Positions 43,709 to 51,484 of a stretch of 64,000 nucleotides of DNA are shown here, piece after piece. Position numbers and translations under genes: made by a program. The notes beneath the pieces were generated by a model. It saw only the letters and a list, made by a program, of their open reading frames with translations, did not search any database and was not told where the DNA came from. Numbering within the stretch: position 1 is the stretch's first letter; every line of letters starts with the position of its first letter. The stretch covers positions 37,951 to 101,950 of the forward strand of contig NZ_WVIC01000010.1 in assembly GCF_009939295.1 (NCBI RefSeq), written 5' to 3'. Source of the stretch: Petrachloros mirabilis ULC683 (GTDB taxonomy: Bacteria > Cyanobacteriota > Cyanobacteriia > Thermosynechococcales > Thermosynechococcaceae).

Positions 43709-44271
43709 CCTCCTATACCTTGGATCTCACCCCCATTACCACCCTGACCCATGAACAGTTTTACCAACTCTGCATGGCCAACCGGGATATCCCTATGGAA
43801 CGGACAGCTACGGGAGAACTCGTGATCATGGCACCTGTCGGAGGCGGCAGTGGCAGACTGGAATCAGACCTTAATGCTGCTGTTTGGAACTGGAACCGAT
43901 CAACGGGTTTAGGGGTCGTGTTTAGTTCTTCAACGATTTTTCACTTACCCAATAGCAGCGATCGCGCTCCTGATGTGGCTTGGGTGGCACTTGAGCGCTG
44001 GCAAGCCTTAACCCCTGAAGAACAGGAAAAATTTCCACCCCTCTGCCCAGATTTTGTGATTGAGTTGCGCTCCCGGAGTGATTACCTGGCTCCCCTACAA
44101 GCAAAAATGCGGGAATACATCGAGAATGGTTGTCGGCTGGGTTGGCTGATTAACCCCCAAGATCAACAGGTTGAGATTTACCGCCCTGGCCAGGCTATCG
44201 AAACCCTTGCCTTTCCGGTGCAGTTGTCTGGGGAATCGGTTTTACCGGGATTCATGCTAGCACTGCCATGA
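43705..44271 (+). CDS. Uma2 family endonuclease-like protein, copy D
   Basis: 188 residues, complete for the family: TTLTHEQFYQLCMANRDIPM, ELVIMAPVGGGSGRLESDL, APDVAWVALERWQAL, CPDFVIELRSRSDYLAPL and GCRLGWLINPQDQQVEIYRP. Closest in this window to copy B but clearly a distinct gene. Lies between the cas effector operon and the adaptation genes. Confidence 0.85.
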   Translation: MTSYTLDLTPITTLTHEQFYQLCMANRDIPMERTATGELVIMAPVGGGSGRLESDLNAAVWNWNRSTGLGVVFSSSTIFHLPNSSDRAPDVAWVALERWQALTPEEQEKFPPLCPDFVIELRSRSDYLAPLQAKMREYIENGCRLGWLINPQDQQVEIYRPGQAIETLAFPVQLSGESVLPGFMLALP

Positions 44272-44413
44272 CCGTTTCTCGTCGGTTATGGTGCCGATGG
44301 GAGTACAGCCCATTTGGGTAGGTATTTGAGCAGGCGGAACTCTATGGCGGAAGCATTTTTGCAGGGTACGTCTGCCATATTGGGGTTTCATGTTCAGATC
44401 AGGATGAATTCCC

Positions 44414-46081
44414 ATGACGACTACTGCTTTGCCGGTGCCGAACCTGACTGTGGAAACCCTGAGAGTTTCGGCGCTGCACGCCTATGCCTATTGCCCTAGG
44501 TTGTTTTATTTAGAAGAAGTCGAGGAGCTTTATACCCAGGACGCGGCGGTGTTTGCCGGTCGGCGTCTGCATGTGGAGCTAGAAAAACAAGAGGACGAAG
44601 ACTGGGAAGAGCTGTTTCTAGAGAGTACTGAGTTGGGTCTGAGGGGGAAGGTGGATGCGTTGAGAACCCGAGACGGTCAGACGATTCCCTATGAGCATAA
44701 ACGAGGTCGTTGCCATCGGGATGAACAGAACCAACCTCAGGCATGGGAGAGCGATCGCATCCAAATTTTGGCCTATGCTTGCCTGTTGGAGATGGTTTTG
44801 GGCATCACGGTTCCAGAAGGGCGGATCCGTTACCATGCGGACAATGTGTTGGTGCATGTGCCCCTGGATGAGGCGGGTCGGCAATGGGTGAAGGCGGTGA
44901 TTGCTGAGGCGCGGACATTGCGGCAGTCTACCTATCGGCCCCCTGTTACTGAGAATGAACGGCTTTGTGCTCGCTGCTCTCTGGCACCAGTGTGCTTGCC
45001 AGAGGAGGCGCGACTGGCCCATGACCGGGAGTGGCAACCTGTGCGCTTGTTCCCTGCGGATGATGAGCGCCAGGTCGTACATATTCTAGAGCCAGGGAGT
45101 CGGGTGGGCCGCACGGGGGAGCAACTCAAGGTAGTGCGGAAGGATCTACCGGTGGAAACGATGCCTTTTCATCAGGTGGGGCAAGTGGTGCTCCATAGTT
45201 TTTCGCAGCTTTCTACCCAGGCGCTGCATGTGTGCTGCGATCGCAACATCGGCATCCATTACATTTCGGGTGGGGGTCGCTACATGGGCAGTGTTGACCG
45301 TCGTGCGGGCAGCATTCAGCGGCGGATTCGCCAATATCAGGCGCTAACGCAGCCAGAGTTCACGCTCCAGTTAGCCCAGCAGCTCGTGGCCTGTCGGGGG
45401 CAAGGACAGCGGAAATTTCTGATGCGAGGCCAGCGCCATTTGAAAGCAGAAACGGCCAGTCTCAAGCAGACCATTACCCAGATGAAAGCCGTACTGAAGC
45501 AAGTGTCCCAGGCCGGGAGTCGGGAGACGTTGTTGGGGTTAGAGGGCAATCTAGCTGCGCTCTATTTTGGGGCACTGCCTCAGTTGATTGCTGCGGAGGT
45601 GCCGGAGGCGTTGCGCTTTAGCGGCAGAAACCGACGCCCCCCCTGCGATCGCTTCAATGCGTTGCTCAGCTTTGGCTATGCCATGCTGCTCAAAGATGTG
45701 ATGAACGCCATTTTGGTCGTGGGTCTAGAGCCAGCCCTGGGGTTTTATCATCAGCCCCGCTCTCAGGCTCCGCCTCTAGCTCTGGATCTAATGGAAATTT
45801 TTCGAGTGCCCCTAGTGGATATGGTGGTGATAGCGTCAATTAACCGTCGGCAGTGGCAGCCCCAGGAAGACTTTACGGTACGGGGCAAGCAGGTGTGGCT
45901 CAGCGATGCCGGACGCAAAAAGTTGATTGACCTGTATGAGCGGCGTAAGGCCGAGTCCTGGAAACACCCAGTATTAAACTATTCTCTCTCCTATCGACGC
46001 TTGCTTGAGCTAGAAGTACGCCTGCTGGAAAAAGAATGGTGCAACGAGGGCGGATTATTTGCCCACATGGTTGTGCGGTAA
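44414..46081 (+). CDS. cas4-cas1: Cas4-Cas1 fusion, CRISPR adaptation
   Basis: 555 residues. The N-terminal Cas4 part (about 1-200) has the iron-sulfur cysteines Cys27 (AYAYCPRLF) and Cys185, Cys188, Cys194 (LCARCSLAPVC), and the nuclease residues in GLRGKVDAL and IPYEHKRGR. The C-terminal Cas1 part (about 225-555) has VLHSFSQLSTQALHVCCDRN, the metal-binding Glu in LGLEGNLAALYF, the His in FYHQPRSQAPPLALDLME and that segment's Asp. The fusion trims and integrates new spacers, with Cas4 selecting PAM-containing fragments. Such fusions are typical of MYXAN and I-G type loci. Nine bases separate it from cas2. Confidence 0.93.
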   Translation: MTTTALPVPNLTVETLRVSALHAYAYCPRLFYLEEVEELYTQDAAVFAGRRLHVELEKQEDEDWEELFLESTELGLRGKVDALRTRDGQTIPYEHKRGRCHRDEQNQPQAWESDRIQILAYACLLEMVLGITVPEGRIRYHADNVLVHVPLDEAGRQWVKAVIAEARTLRQSTYRPPVTENERLCARCSLAPVCLPEEARLAHDREWQPVRLFPADDERQVVHILEPGSRVGRTGEQLKVVRKDLPVETMPFHQVGQVVLHSFSQLSTQALHVCCDRNIGIHYISGGGRYMGSVDRRAGSIQRRIRQYQALTQPEFTLQLAQQLVACRGQGQRKFLMRGQRHLKAETASLKQTITQMKAVLKQVSQAGSRETLLGLEGNLAALYFGALPQLIAAEVPEALRFSGRNRRPPCDRFNALLSFGYAMLLKDVMNAILVVGLEPALGFYHQPRSQAPPLALDLMEIFRVPLVDMVVIASINRRQWQPQEDFTVRGKQVWLSDAGRKKLIDLYERRKAESWKHPVLNYSLSYRRLLELEVRLLEKEWCNEGGLFAHMVVR

Positions 46082-46090
46082 GGAGGCACG

Positions 46091-46384
46091 ATGGCTGAGC
46101 AAAAGCATTGGTATTTAATTTGCTACGACATTCGGGAACCCAAACGGTGGCGCAAGGCATACAAGCTGCTGCAAGGGTACGGTGAAACCTTGCAATACTC
46201 GGTCTTCCGATGCTGGCTGAGTCAGCGACAGCGTGAGAAGCTGCGATGGGAGCTGGAGAAGATTTTGACCCAGGAGGACGATTTGATGCTAGTGGGAATG
46301 TGTCATCGATGTGTTGAGCGGATCCCGCAGTACAACCGCCTAAGCACTTGGGTACAGGATGTTTCAGGGTTCAGGCTGCTGTAA
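46091..46384 (+). CDS. cas2: Cas2, CRISPR adaptation
   Basis: 97 residues with the ferredoxin-like fold: HWYLICYDIREPKRWRKAYK contains the conserved Asp of Cas2, then GYGETLQYSVFRCWLSQRQ. Forms the integration complex with Cas1. An AAGGAGG ribosome-binding site lies just upstream. The array leader follows directly. Confidence 0.94.
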   Translation: MAEQKHWYLICYDIREPKRWRKAYKLLQGYGETLQYSVFRCWLSQRQREKLRWELEKILTQEDDLMLVGMCHRCVERIPQYNRLSTWVQDVSGFRLL

Positions 46385-46645
46385 ATTCATGGATCTGTGT
46401 TTGTGAAGCGGTGTGGGGCAATAATTTTGCCTAAACTGCTCAACTGGCAAGGGTTTAAGGGTTCATAGGAATGAACAAGGTGATTGTTTTTCGGGGAATC
46501 CTTTGGTGGTGGCATAGCCTGAGTGCTGTGAAGAAAACAACAATCTCAGCAAAGAGGGGGTTTTGGTCACTTGAGCTAGTCGTAGCTAAAGATCCATGTC
46601 AAAATGGGCTAGAGCGCTTTTCAGGCAAGGCTTTCTAAGGCCGCC
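46385..46645 (+). promoter_or_regulatory. Probable CRISPR leader
   Basis: 261 bp without a gene between cas2 and the first repeat. The degenerate repeat is at the far end of the array, which places the leader here. Putative promoter boxes cannot be chosen with confidence. Confidence 0.55.
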
Positions 46646-48247
46646 GTGCCGAAACCTCTGATGCCGTAAGGCGTTGAGCACCCACTACTCGCCGCTGCAA
46701 CATAGACCTGACCTTTAGGGTGCCGAAACCTCTGATGCCGTAAGGCGTTGAGCACCTGGCCATTACAGCCACACTGGGCTGCATCCAGAGAGTGCCGAAA
46801 CCTCTGATGCCGTAAGGCGTTGAGCACAGCTGACCAAATCCTGAACTTCGGCCACGAACAAGCGTGCCGAAACCTCTGATGCCGTAAGGCGTTGAGCACC
46901 TTCATCATCGGCTCTGAGAGTGTCGTCTGAAAACGTGCCGAAACCTCTGATGCCGTAAGGCGTTGAGCACTGGGTAGCGCGGAATCAGTTGTTGTGTCCG
47001 GTGGGACGTGCCGAAACCTCTGATGCCGTAAGGCGTTGAGCACAAGAATCTCGCGTGGAAGACCTCTACCAAAGACACGTGCCGAAACCTCTGATGCCGT
47101 AAGGCGTTGAGCACAACAACTTGCCGTGCTGGATGGCCAGAGTGCCTGTGGTGCCGAAACCTCTGATGCCGTAAGGCGTTGAGCACTTGTTGCCGGGGGA
47201 ATTGAATCGTATCTAGCTAAAAAGTGCCGAAACCTCTGATGCCGTAAGGCGTTGAGCACTAGATACAATGAAAACATTGTGAATAAAGTAAATCGTGCCG
47301 AAACCTCTGATGCCGTAAGGCGTTGAGCACGGTGGTAACCAAGGCGAGGTTACAGGGATTCATGCGTGCCGAAACCTCTGATGCCGTAAGGCGTTGAGCA
47401 CAGGTGTATGTGTTTGCTCCCGGATTTGCGTACTCAGGTGCCGAAACCTCTGATGCCGTAAGGCGTTGAGCACTAGTTCTTGTTTTTCTGTCTTTATATT
47501 GTCTTTAGGTGCCGAAACCTCTGATGCCGTAAGGCGTTGAGCACAATATAGTCATCGGCAGCATCCCAGTCTCCTAGGGTGCCGAAACCTCTGATGCCGT
47601 AAGGCGTTGAGCACAAACCCGAAGATGGTGGATTTTTGAAGACGACAAGTGCCGAAACCTCTGATGCCGTAAGGCGTTGAGCACTGGATATGTGACCGAT
47701 AGAGACGTAGCTGCTGCCCAGTGCCGAAACCTCTGATGCCGTAAGGCGTTGAGCACGATTACGATGGCGAATCCGCCCGCCATGAGCGGATGTGCCGAAA
47801 CCTCTGATGCCGTAAGGCGTTGAGCACAATCTGGCTCGTGCGCTTTGCCGTGGGGCTGAGCGTGCCGAAACCTCTGATGCCGTAAGGCGTTGAGCACTAG
47901 TGAAAGTTTTTTTGTTTGCCAGAAATGTTCATTGTGCCGAAACCTCTGATGCCGTAAGGCGTTGAGCACGCCAGAGCTGCTGTCATCTGTGGCAGTACCA
48001 ACGAGTGCCGAAACCTCTGATGCCGTAAGGCGTTGAGCACTTTCCAAAAGGATGACTTGCCATACCCCTGTGGCCCTGTGCCGAAACCTCTGATGCCGTA
48101 AGGCGTTGAGCACACTTTGGGTTTTTGATTCGGAGTGTTTGACGTGGAGAGTGCCGAAACCTCTGATGCCGTAAGGCGTTGAGCACGCCAGCACCCCGCG
48201 TTGGAATTGTTCAGCGTTAAATTCCATGTGCCGAAACCTCCTGATTC
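46646..48247 (+). CRISPR. CRISPR array: 22 full 36-bp repeats and one degenerate terminal repeat
   Basis: Repeats start at 46646, 46720, 46792, 46864, 46935, 47008, 47079, 47151, 47224, 47295, 47366, 47438, 47509, 47579, 47649, 47721, 47792, 47862, 47934, 48005, 48078 and 48151; a broken one starts at 48228 and departs from the consensus after 13 bases. The repeat begins GTGCCGAAACCTCTGATGCC and ends GTAAGGCGTTGAGCAC. The inner GCC-GTAA-GGC hairpin followed by GTTGAGCAC fits Cas6 cleavage leaving an 8-nt tag, so crRNA is probably made from the plus strand. Full repeats look identical. The 22 spacers are 34-41 nt, all different. Long open frames across the array are artefacts. Confidence 0.98.
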
Positions 48248-48252
48248 CAGGA

Positions 48253-48870
48253 CTAATGAGGCAATGCTGGGCTAGGGGGCAGATGCTGTTGAATAAACGC
48301 GACCACGTCATTTAGTCCAGTTTGGGTTTTGAGATTGGTAAAGACATAGGGCTTGTCAGGGCGCATGATTTGAGTGTCCTGCTGCATCACCTGTAGGTTG
48401 GCTCCCACGTAGGGGGCAAGATCAATTTTGTTGATCACCAGCAGATCGGATTTGGTGATCCCGGGTCCGCCCTTGCGGGGAATTTTGTCGCCCCCGGCTA
48501 CGTCAATGACGTAGAGGGTGAGATCTACTAGCTCGGGGCTGAAGGTGGCTGCCAGGTTATCGCCGCCGCTCTCGACAAATACCAGATCTAGATCCTTAAA
48601 CTGCCGCTCTAGGTCTTCAATGGCAATCAAGTTAATAGAGGCATCTTCACGGATAGCGGTGTGGGGACAGCCCCCGGTTTCAACGCCCCGGATGCGATCG
48701 CGGCTGAGGGCTTGGCTGCGCACCAAAAACTGAGCATCTTCCTGGGTATAGATGTCATTGGTAACCACGGCAATTTCATAGGTCTGGCGCAGTGTTTTAC
48801 AAAGGGCATCTACCAAAGCCGTTTTGCCAGAACCCACGGGTCCGGCAATACCAACACGAAGAGGGGTCAT
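48253..48870 (-). CDS. ureG: Urease accessory GTPase UreG
   Basis: 205 residues. GTPase that delivers nickel to urease with UreF and UreD. P-loop GPVGSGKT at 10-17, the metal-binding [13 protein letters not shown] (Cys-Pro-His), [17 protein letters not shown] and the base-recognition segment [12 protein letters not shown] are all present. No other urease genes are in the window, so the set is dispersed. Its 3' end abuts the degenerate last CRISPR repeat, with six bases between, and the last residues PPSPALPH are encoded next to the array. Confidence 0.96.
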   Translation of the reverse strand: MTPLRVGIAGPVGSGKTALVDALCKTLRQTYEIAVVTNDIYTQEDAQFLVRSQALSRDRIRGVETGGCPHTAIREDASINLIAIEDLERQFKDLDLVFVESGGDNLAATFSPELVDLTLYVIDVAGGDKIPRKGGPGITKSDLLVINKIDLAPYVGANLQVMQQDTQIMRPDKPYVFTNLKTQTGLNDVVAFIQQHLPPSPALPH

Positions 48871-48961
48871 GGCAACGGGATCCTGAGCTAAGTTCCAAAA
48901 GTCACTCTAATTATCACCTGGGGCAACCGGCAGGGAAAAACCCAGCCGTGAACCCTGCATT

Positions 48962-49135
48962 TCAGGGGAGGGGATCAGCCCTATCGGCACCCGGCAACCC
49001 TAGCTCAGGTTGGTTTTCTAACTGTTGCAGGCTGATATTAACGGCAACAGAGAGCACCGTTCCAAAGGCTAGGGTTAAGGCCACACAGCCTAAGGCTACC
49101 CACAAGAGCTGATGTTTGAGACGATTAGAGGCCAT
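48962..49135 (-). CDS. Small membrane protein of unknown function
   Basis: 57 residues starting MASNRLKHQLLWVALGC; one membrane helix (about 10-33, LLWVALGCVALTLAFGTVLS) and an acidic, Pro-rich tail. The positive N-terminus suggests it is anchored with its tail outside the cytoplasm. Not recognised; short length keeps confidence moderate. Divergent from the oxidoreductase gene. Confidence 0.5.
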   Translation of the reverse strand: MASNRLKHQLLWVALGCVALTLAFGTVLSVAVNISLQQLENQPELGLPGADRADPLP

Positions 49136-49170
49136 ACAATGCATCAGGAATCCTCTTCAATTCTAGGGGA

Positions 49171-50346
49171 ATGAACAGCTTAGGTAACCCCCTGATGCCA
49201 ATGCGAGTTGCAGATCACTTTTTACAGAATACAGCTCAGCATTCCCTGGGCGAACCGCCGCACTGCTGGCTGGGCAATCCCCAAGATAGGAGACAGCCCC
49301 ACAGTCCCCTTCGGATTGCGGTGATTGGAGTGGGGCGCATGGGACAACATCATGTCCGGATCCTGAGCCGCCTCCAGGATGTGGTGTTGTTGGGCGTCTC
49401 AGATTTAAATTTAGAGCGGGGTTTGGCCATTGCGCGGCAATATCAAGTCCACTTTTTTGAAACCTACCAGGACTTGCTTCCCCATGTGGATGCTGCGATC
49501 GTAGCGGTGCCCACTCGTCAACACTACGAAGTCGGGATGACCTGTTTGGCGGCTGGGATACATGTCTTGATTGAAAAGCCCATTGCTGCCAGCGTTTCTG
49601 AGGCCGAGGCTCTTGTGCAAGCAGCAGCCCGCTCTAGGGAATCGCAGCCCACGGGTGGCCAGCGCATCTTGCAGGTGGGACATGTTGAACGATTTAACCC
49701 TACCTTTCAAGCTCTAGCTCAAGTGCTCGACGCTGAGAAAATTTTGGCCTTGAGCGCCCATCGCCTGAGTCCTTATGGAGATCGGGCGAATGATGTATCT
49801 GTGGTCTTGGATTTGATGATTCATGATATTGATCTGATGTTGGCGTTGGTGGATGCCCCTGTGGTAAAGCTTACGGCTCAAGGGAGATGTGTCAACCAGG
49901 CGCTCTTGGATGATGTCACTGCTACCCTGGAGTTTACGAACGGTACTGTGGCAACGCTGACAGCAAGTAAAGCCAGCACCCAGAAATTGCGTCGCCTCGT
50001 TGCCTATGGTCAGCATTCCCTCACGAAAGCGGATTTTTTGGGGCATAGCATCCATGTTCGTCACCATGGTTGTCAGGAAACAGGCGCAGTGTTCAGGTCA
50101 GGGTTTGAGCGCTGTTACGCCGAGACTCAGCACGATATGCCGCTTTATATTGATCCCCTCTATGCTGAGCTGCAACATTTTGTGCATTGCATTCAAGCTA
50201 AACAATCTCCCGCTGTGGGCGGGGTACAGGCCACCGATGCTTTACGATTGGCCTATTTCATTGAGCAAATTGTGTTAGAAGGTGATCAATGGCCTGCACC
50301 GGGCTGGAGATCTGGGAATAGACGGCTCCACCTAAACTGTCATTAA
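49171..50346 (+). CDS. Gfo/Idh/MocA family oxidoreductase
   Basis: 391 residues. NAD(P) Rossmann loop IAVIGVGRMGQHHVRIL at about 50-65, VDAAIVAVPTRQHYEVGMTC, the catalytic EKP motif in HVLIEKPIAA, and DLMIHDIDLMLALV in the C-terminal domain. The family acts on sugars, inositol or bile-pigment-like substrates; the substrate is not readable. The first 45 residues precede the Rossmann fold and are not typical, so a later start is possible. Confidence 0.85.
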   Translation: MNSLGNPLMPMRVADHFLQNTAQHSLGEPPHCWLGNPQDRRQPHSPLRIAVIGVGRMGQHHVRILSRLQDVVLLGVSDLNLERGLAIARQYQVHFFETYQDLLPHVDAAIVAVPTRQHYEVGMTCLAAGIHVLIEKPIAASVSEAEALVQAAARSRESQPTGGQRILQVGHVERFNPTFQALAQVLDAEKILALSAHRLSPYGDRANDVSVVLDLMIHDIDLMLALVDAPVVKLTAQGRCVNQALLDDVTATLEFTNGTVATLTASKASTQKLRRLVAYGQHSLTKADFLGHSIHVRHHGCQETGAVFRSGFERCYAETQHDMPLYIDPLYAELQHFVHCIQAKQSPAVGGVQATDALRLAYFIEQIVLEGDQWPAPGWRSGNRRLHLNCH

Positions 50347-50465
50347 AGTCTTGGTCTACATTCGCCCCCCAACCTCCCATTCTGGAGAGCCTTAATCACG
50401 CTTAAGTCCCCCAGAATGGGGAATTTAGCGGTCGGGTGCAAGGCGTTAGAAGCTTTTCAAACCGC
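50347..50465. repeat. MITE-like palindromic element, copy 3 (inverted)
   Basis: On the reverse strand this reads TTCTAACGCCTTGC, then ATTCCCCATTCTGGGGGACTT and GGTTGGGGGGCGAATGTAGA, the same as the element at 3270. Outer inverted ends are eroded. It separates the oxidoreductase gene from the small membrane protein gene. Confidence 0.6.
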
Positions 50466-50599
50466 CACTGAACCGGAAGACCCCAAAATTCTGAGAAAAC
50501 AGATCAAAATTTAACCCTATCACTCGGACTTTGATCTTAGAATCGCAGGGTATTTGCACTGTGTTTTATTGATTTGAGCGGACTAGAGGATGAACTGTT

Positions 50600-50743
50600 A
50601 TGTCATCAGATTTTGATCGCGGCATTATGAAATTCAAAGGCGCAGATACACCGCTTGCGATTACGGTATCTGCTGTTCTGATTCTGGGCGCGATTGCCCT
50701 CTTGGTGTTTTGGGCACTCCGCTCCGCCTATATTTTTAGTTAG
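50600..50743 (+). CDS. 47-residue single-helix membrane protein
   Basis: Reads MSSDFDRGIMKFKGADTPLA, then one strongly hydrophobic helix (about 20-41) and ends YIFS. AGAGGA lies 13 bases before the ATG. It looks like the small subunits found in cyanobacterial thylakoid complexes, but I cannot name it. The stop at 50741 overlaps the 3' end of comF on the other strand by eight bases. Confidence 0.65.
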   Translation: MSSDFDRGIMKFKGADTPLAITVSAVLILGAIALLVFWALRSAYIFS

Positions 50744-51446
50744 CTGGGTGCTGATTGGGGGATGAGGTGCCGGTGGCGGGTGTTTCCGTCAAGCGGTAGG
50801 TTCGGGCAAGGGTCAACACCCCCCAAACTTTGAAGCCAGCCTGGATCAGGGTTTGCTGGGCAGCGCGAGCGGTTTCGCCGGTGGTATAAATGTCATCCAT
50901 TAACAAAATTGGGATGTGGCGCGGCAATCGTTGCCGATCAGACCCTAGGACAAAGGCATGGGCTAGGTTTTGCTGTCGCTGTGACAGCGACAGGCCAAAC
51001 TGCGGTTGGGTGTTGCGGTGGCGTTTTAAGCCTTGAGCGTACAGGGGCAGTCCGGTTACCCGACAAAAGTGTTCTGCTAACAACTCTGCTTGGTTGTAAC
51101 CCCGCTGCTGGAGACGGTTTTGATGTAGGGGAATGGGAACCACTCCCACCCGTTGGGGGTGGTGAGGGTGTTGCAACCATGTCTGGGCTATCCACTGTCC
51201 TAGGGGTTGGGCAATGGCGCGTTGATCTTCATATTTGAGGGCTGCGATCGCACGTTTGAGCTCCCCGCCATAGTGACCCCAAGCCAGTATATTCAGATCA
51301 TCTGGGGTTTCAGGAATTAAAGGCGCAGACTGGGTTTGGCACTGCTGGAGCTGTCGTTGACAGTCCAGACAAAAGGTTTGCCGTGCCGGTCGCTGACACA
51401 ACGGACAGCGAGCTTGCAGGATGAGTTGCCAAAGGTGTTTGAGCAT
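50736..51446 (-). CDS. comF: ComF family phosphoribosyltransferase-like protein
   Basis: With the ATG at 51446 the protein has 236 residues. The N-terminal zinc site is CPLCQRPARQTFCLDC, and the phosphoribosyltransferase motif is ILLMDDIYTTGETARAA. ComF proteins are needed for DNA uptake in naturally competent bacteria, including cyanobacteria with type IV pili. The open frame runs to 51554 inside recG; 51467 is another start. The 3' end of recG lies 38 bp upstream of this start, so the two are likely co-transcribed. Confidence 0.88.
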   Translation of the reverse strand: MLKHLWQLILQARCPLCQRPARQTFCLDCQRQLQQCQTQSAPLIPETPDDLNILAWGHYGGELKRAIAALKYEDQRAIAQPLGQWIAQTWLQHPHHPQRVGVVPIPLHQNRLQQRGYNQAELLAEHFCRVTGLPLYAQGLKRHRNTQPQFGLSLSQRQQNLAHAFVLGSDRQRLPRHIPILLMDDIYTTGETARAAQQTLIQAGFKVWGVLTLARTYRLTETPATGTSSPNQHPAN

Positions 51447-51484
51447 CTTGTTTTCTCGAATGACCATGCGCCGTTGCCGATCTT

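Noticed and set aside
46646..48227. Self-targeting spacers
   Set aside because: By eye I found no spacer matching another place in this window; a proper search over the whole genome is needed to decide.
46621..48311. Several long minus-strand open frames with repeated LNALRHQRFRH segments
   Set aside because: They read through the CRISPR repeats; the repeated peptide is just the translated repeat. No start signals and no homology to proteins.
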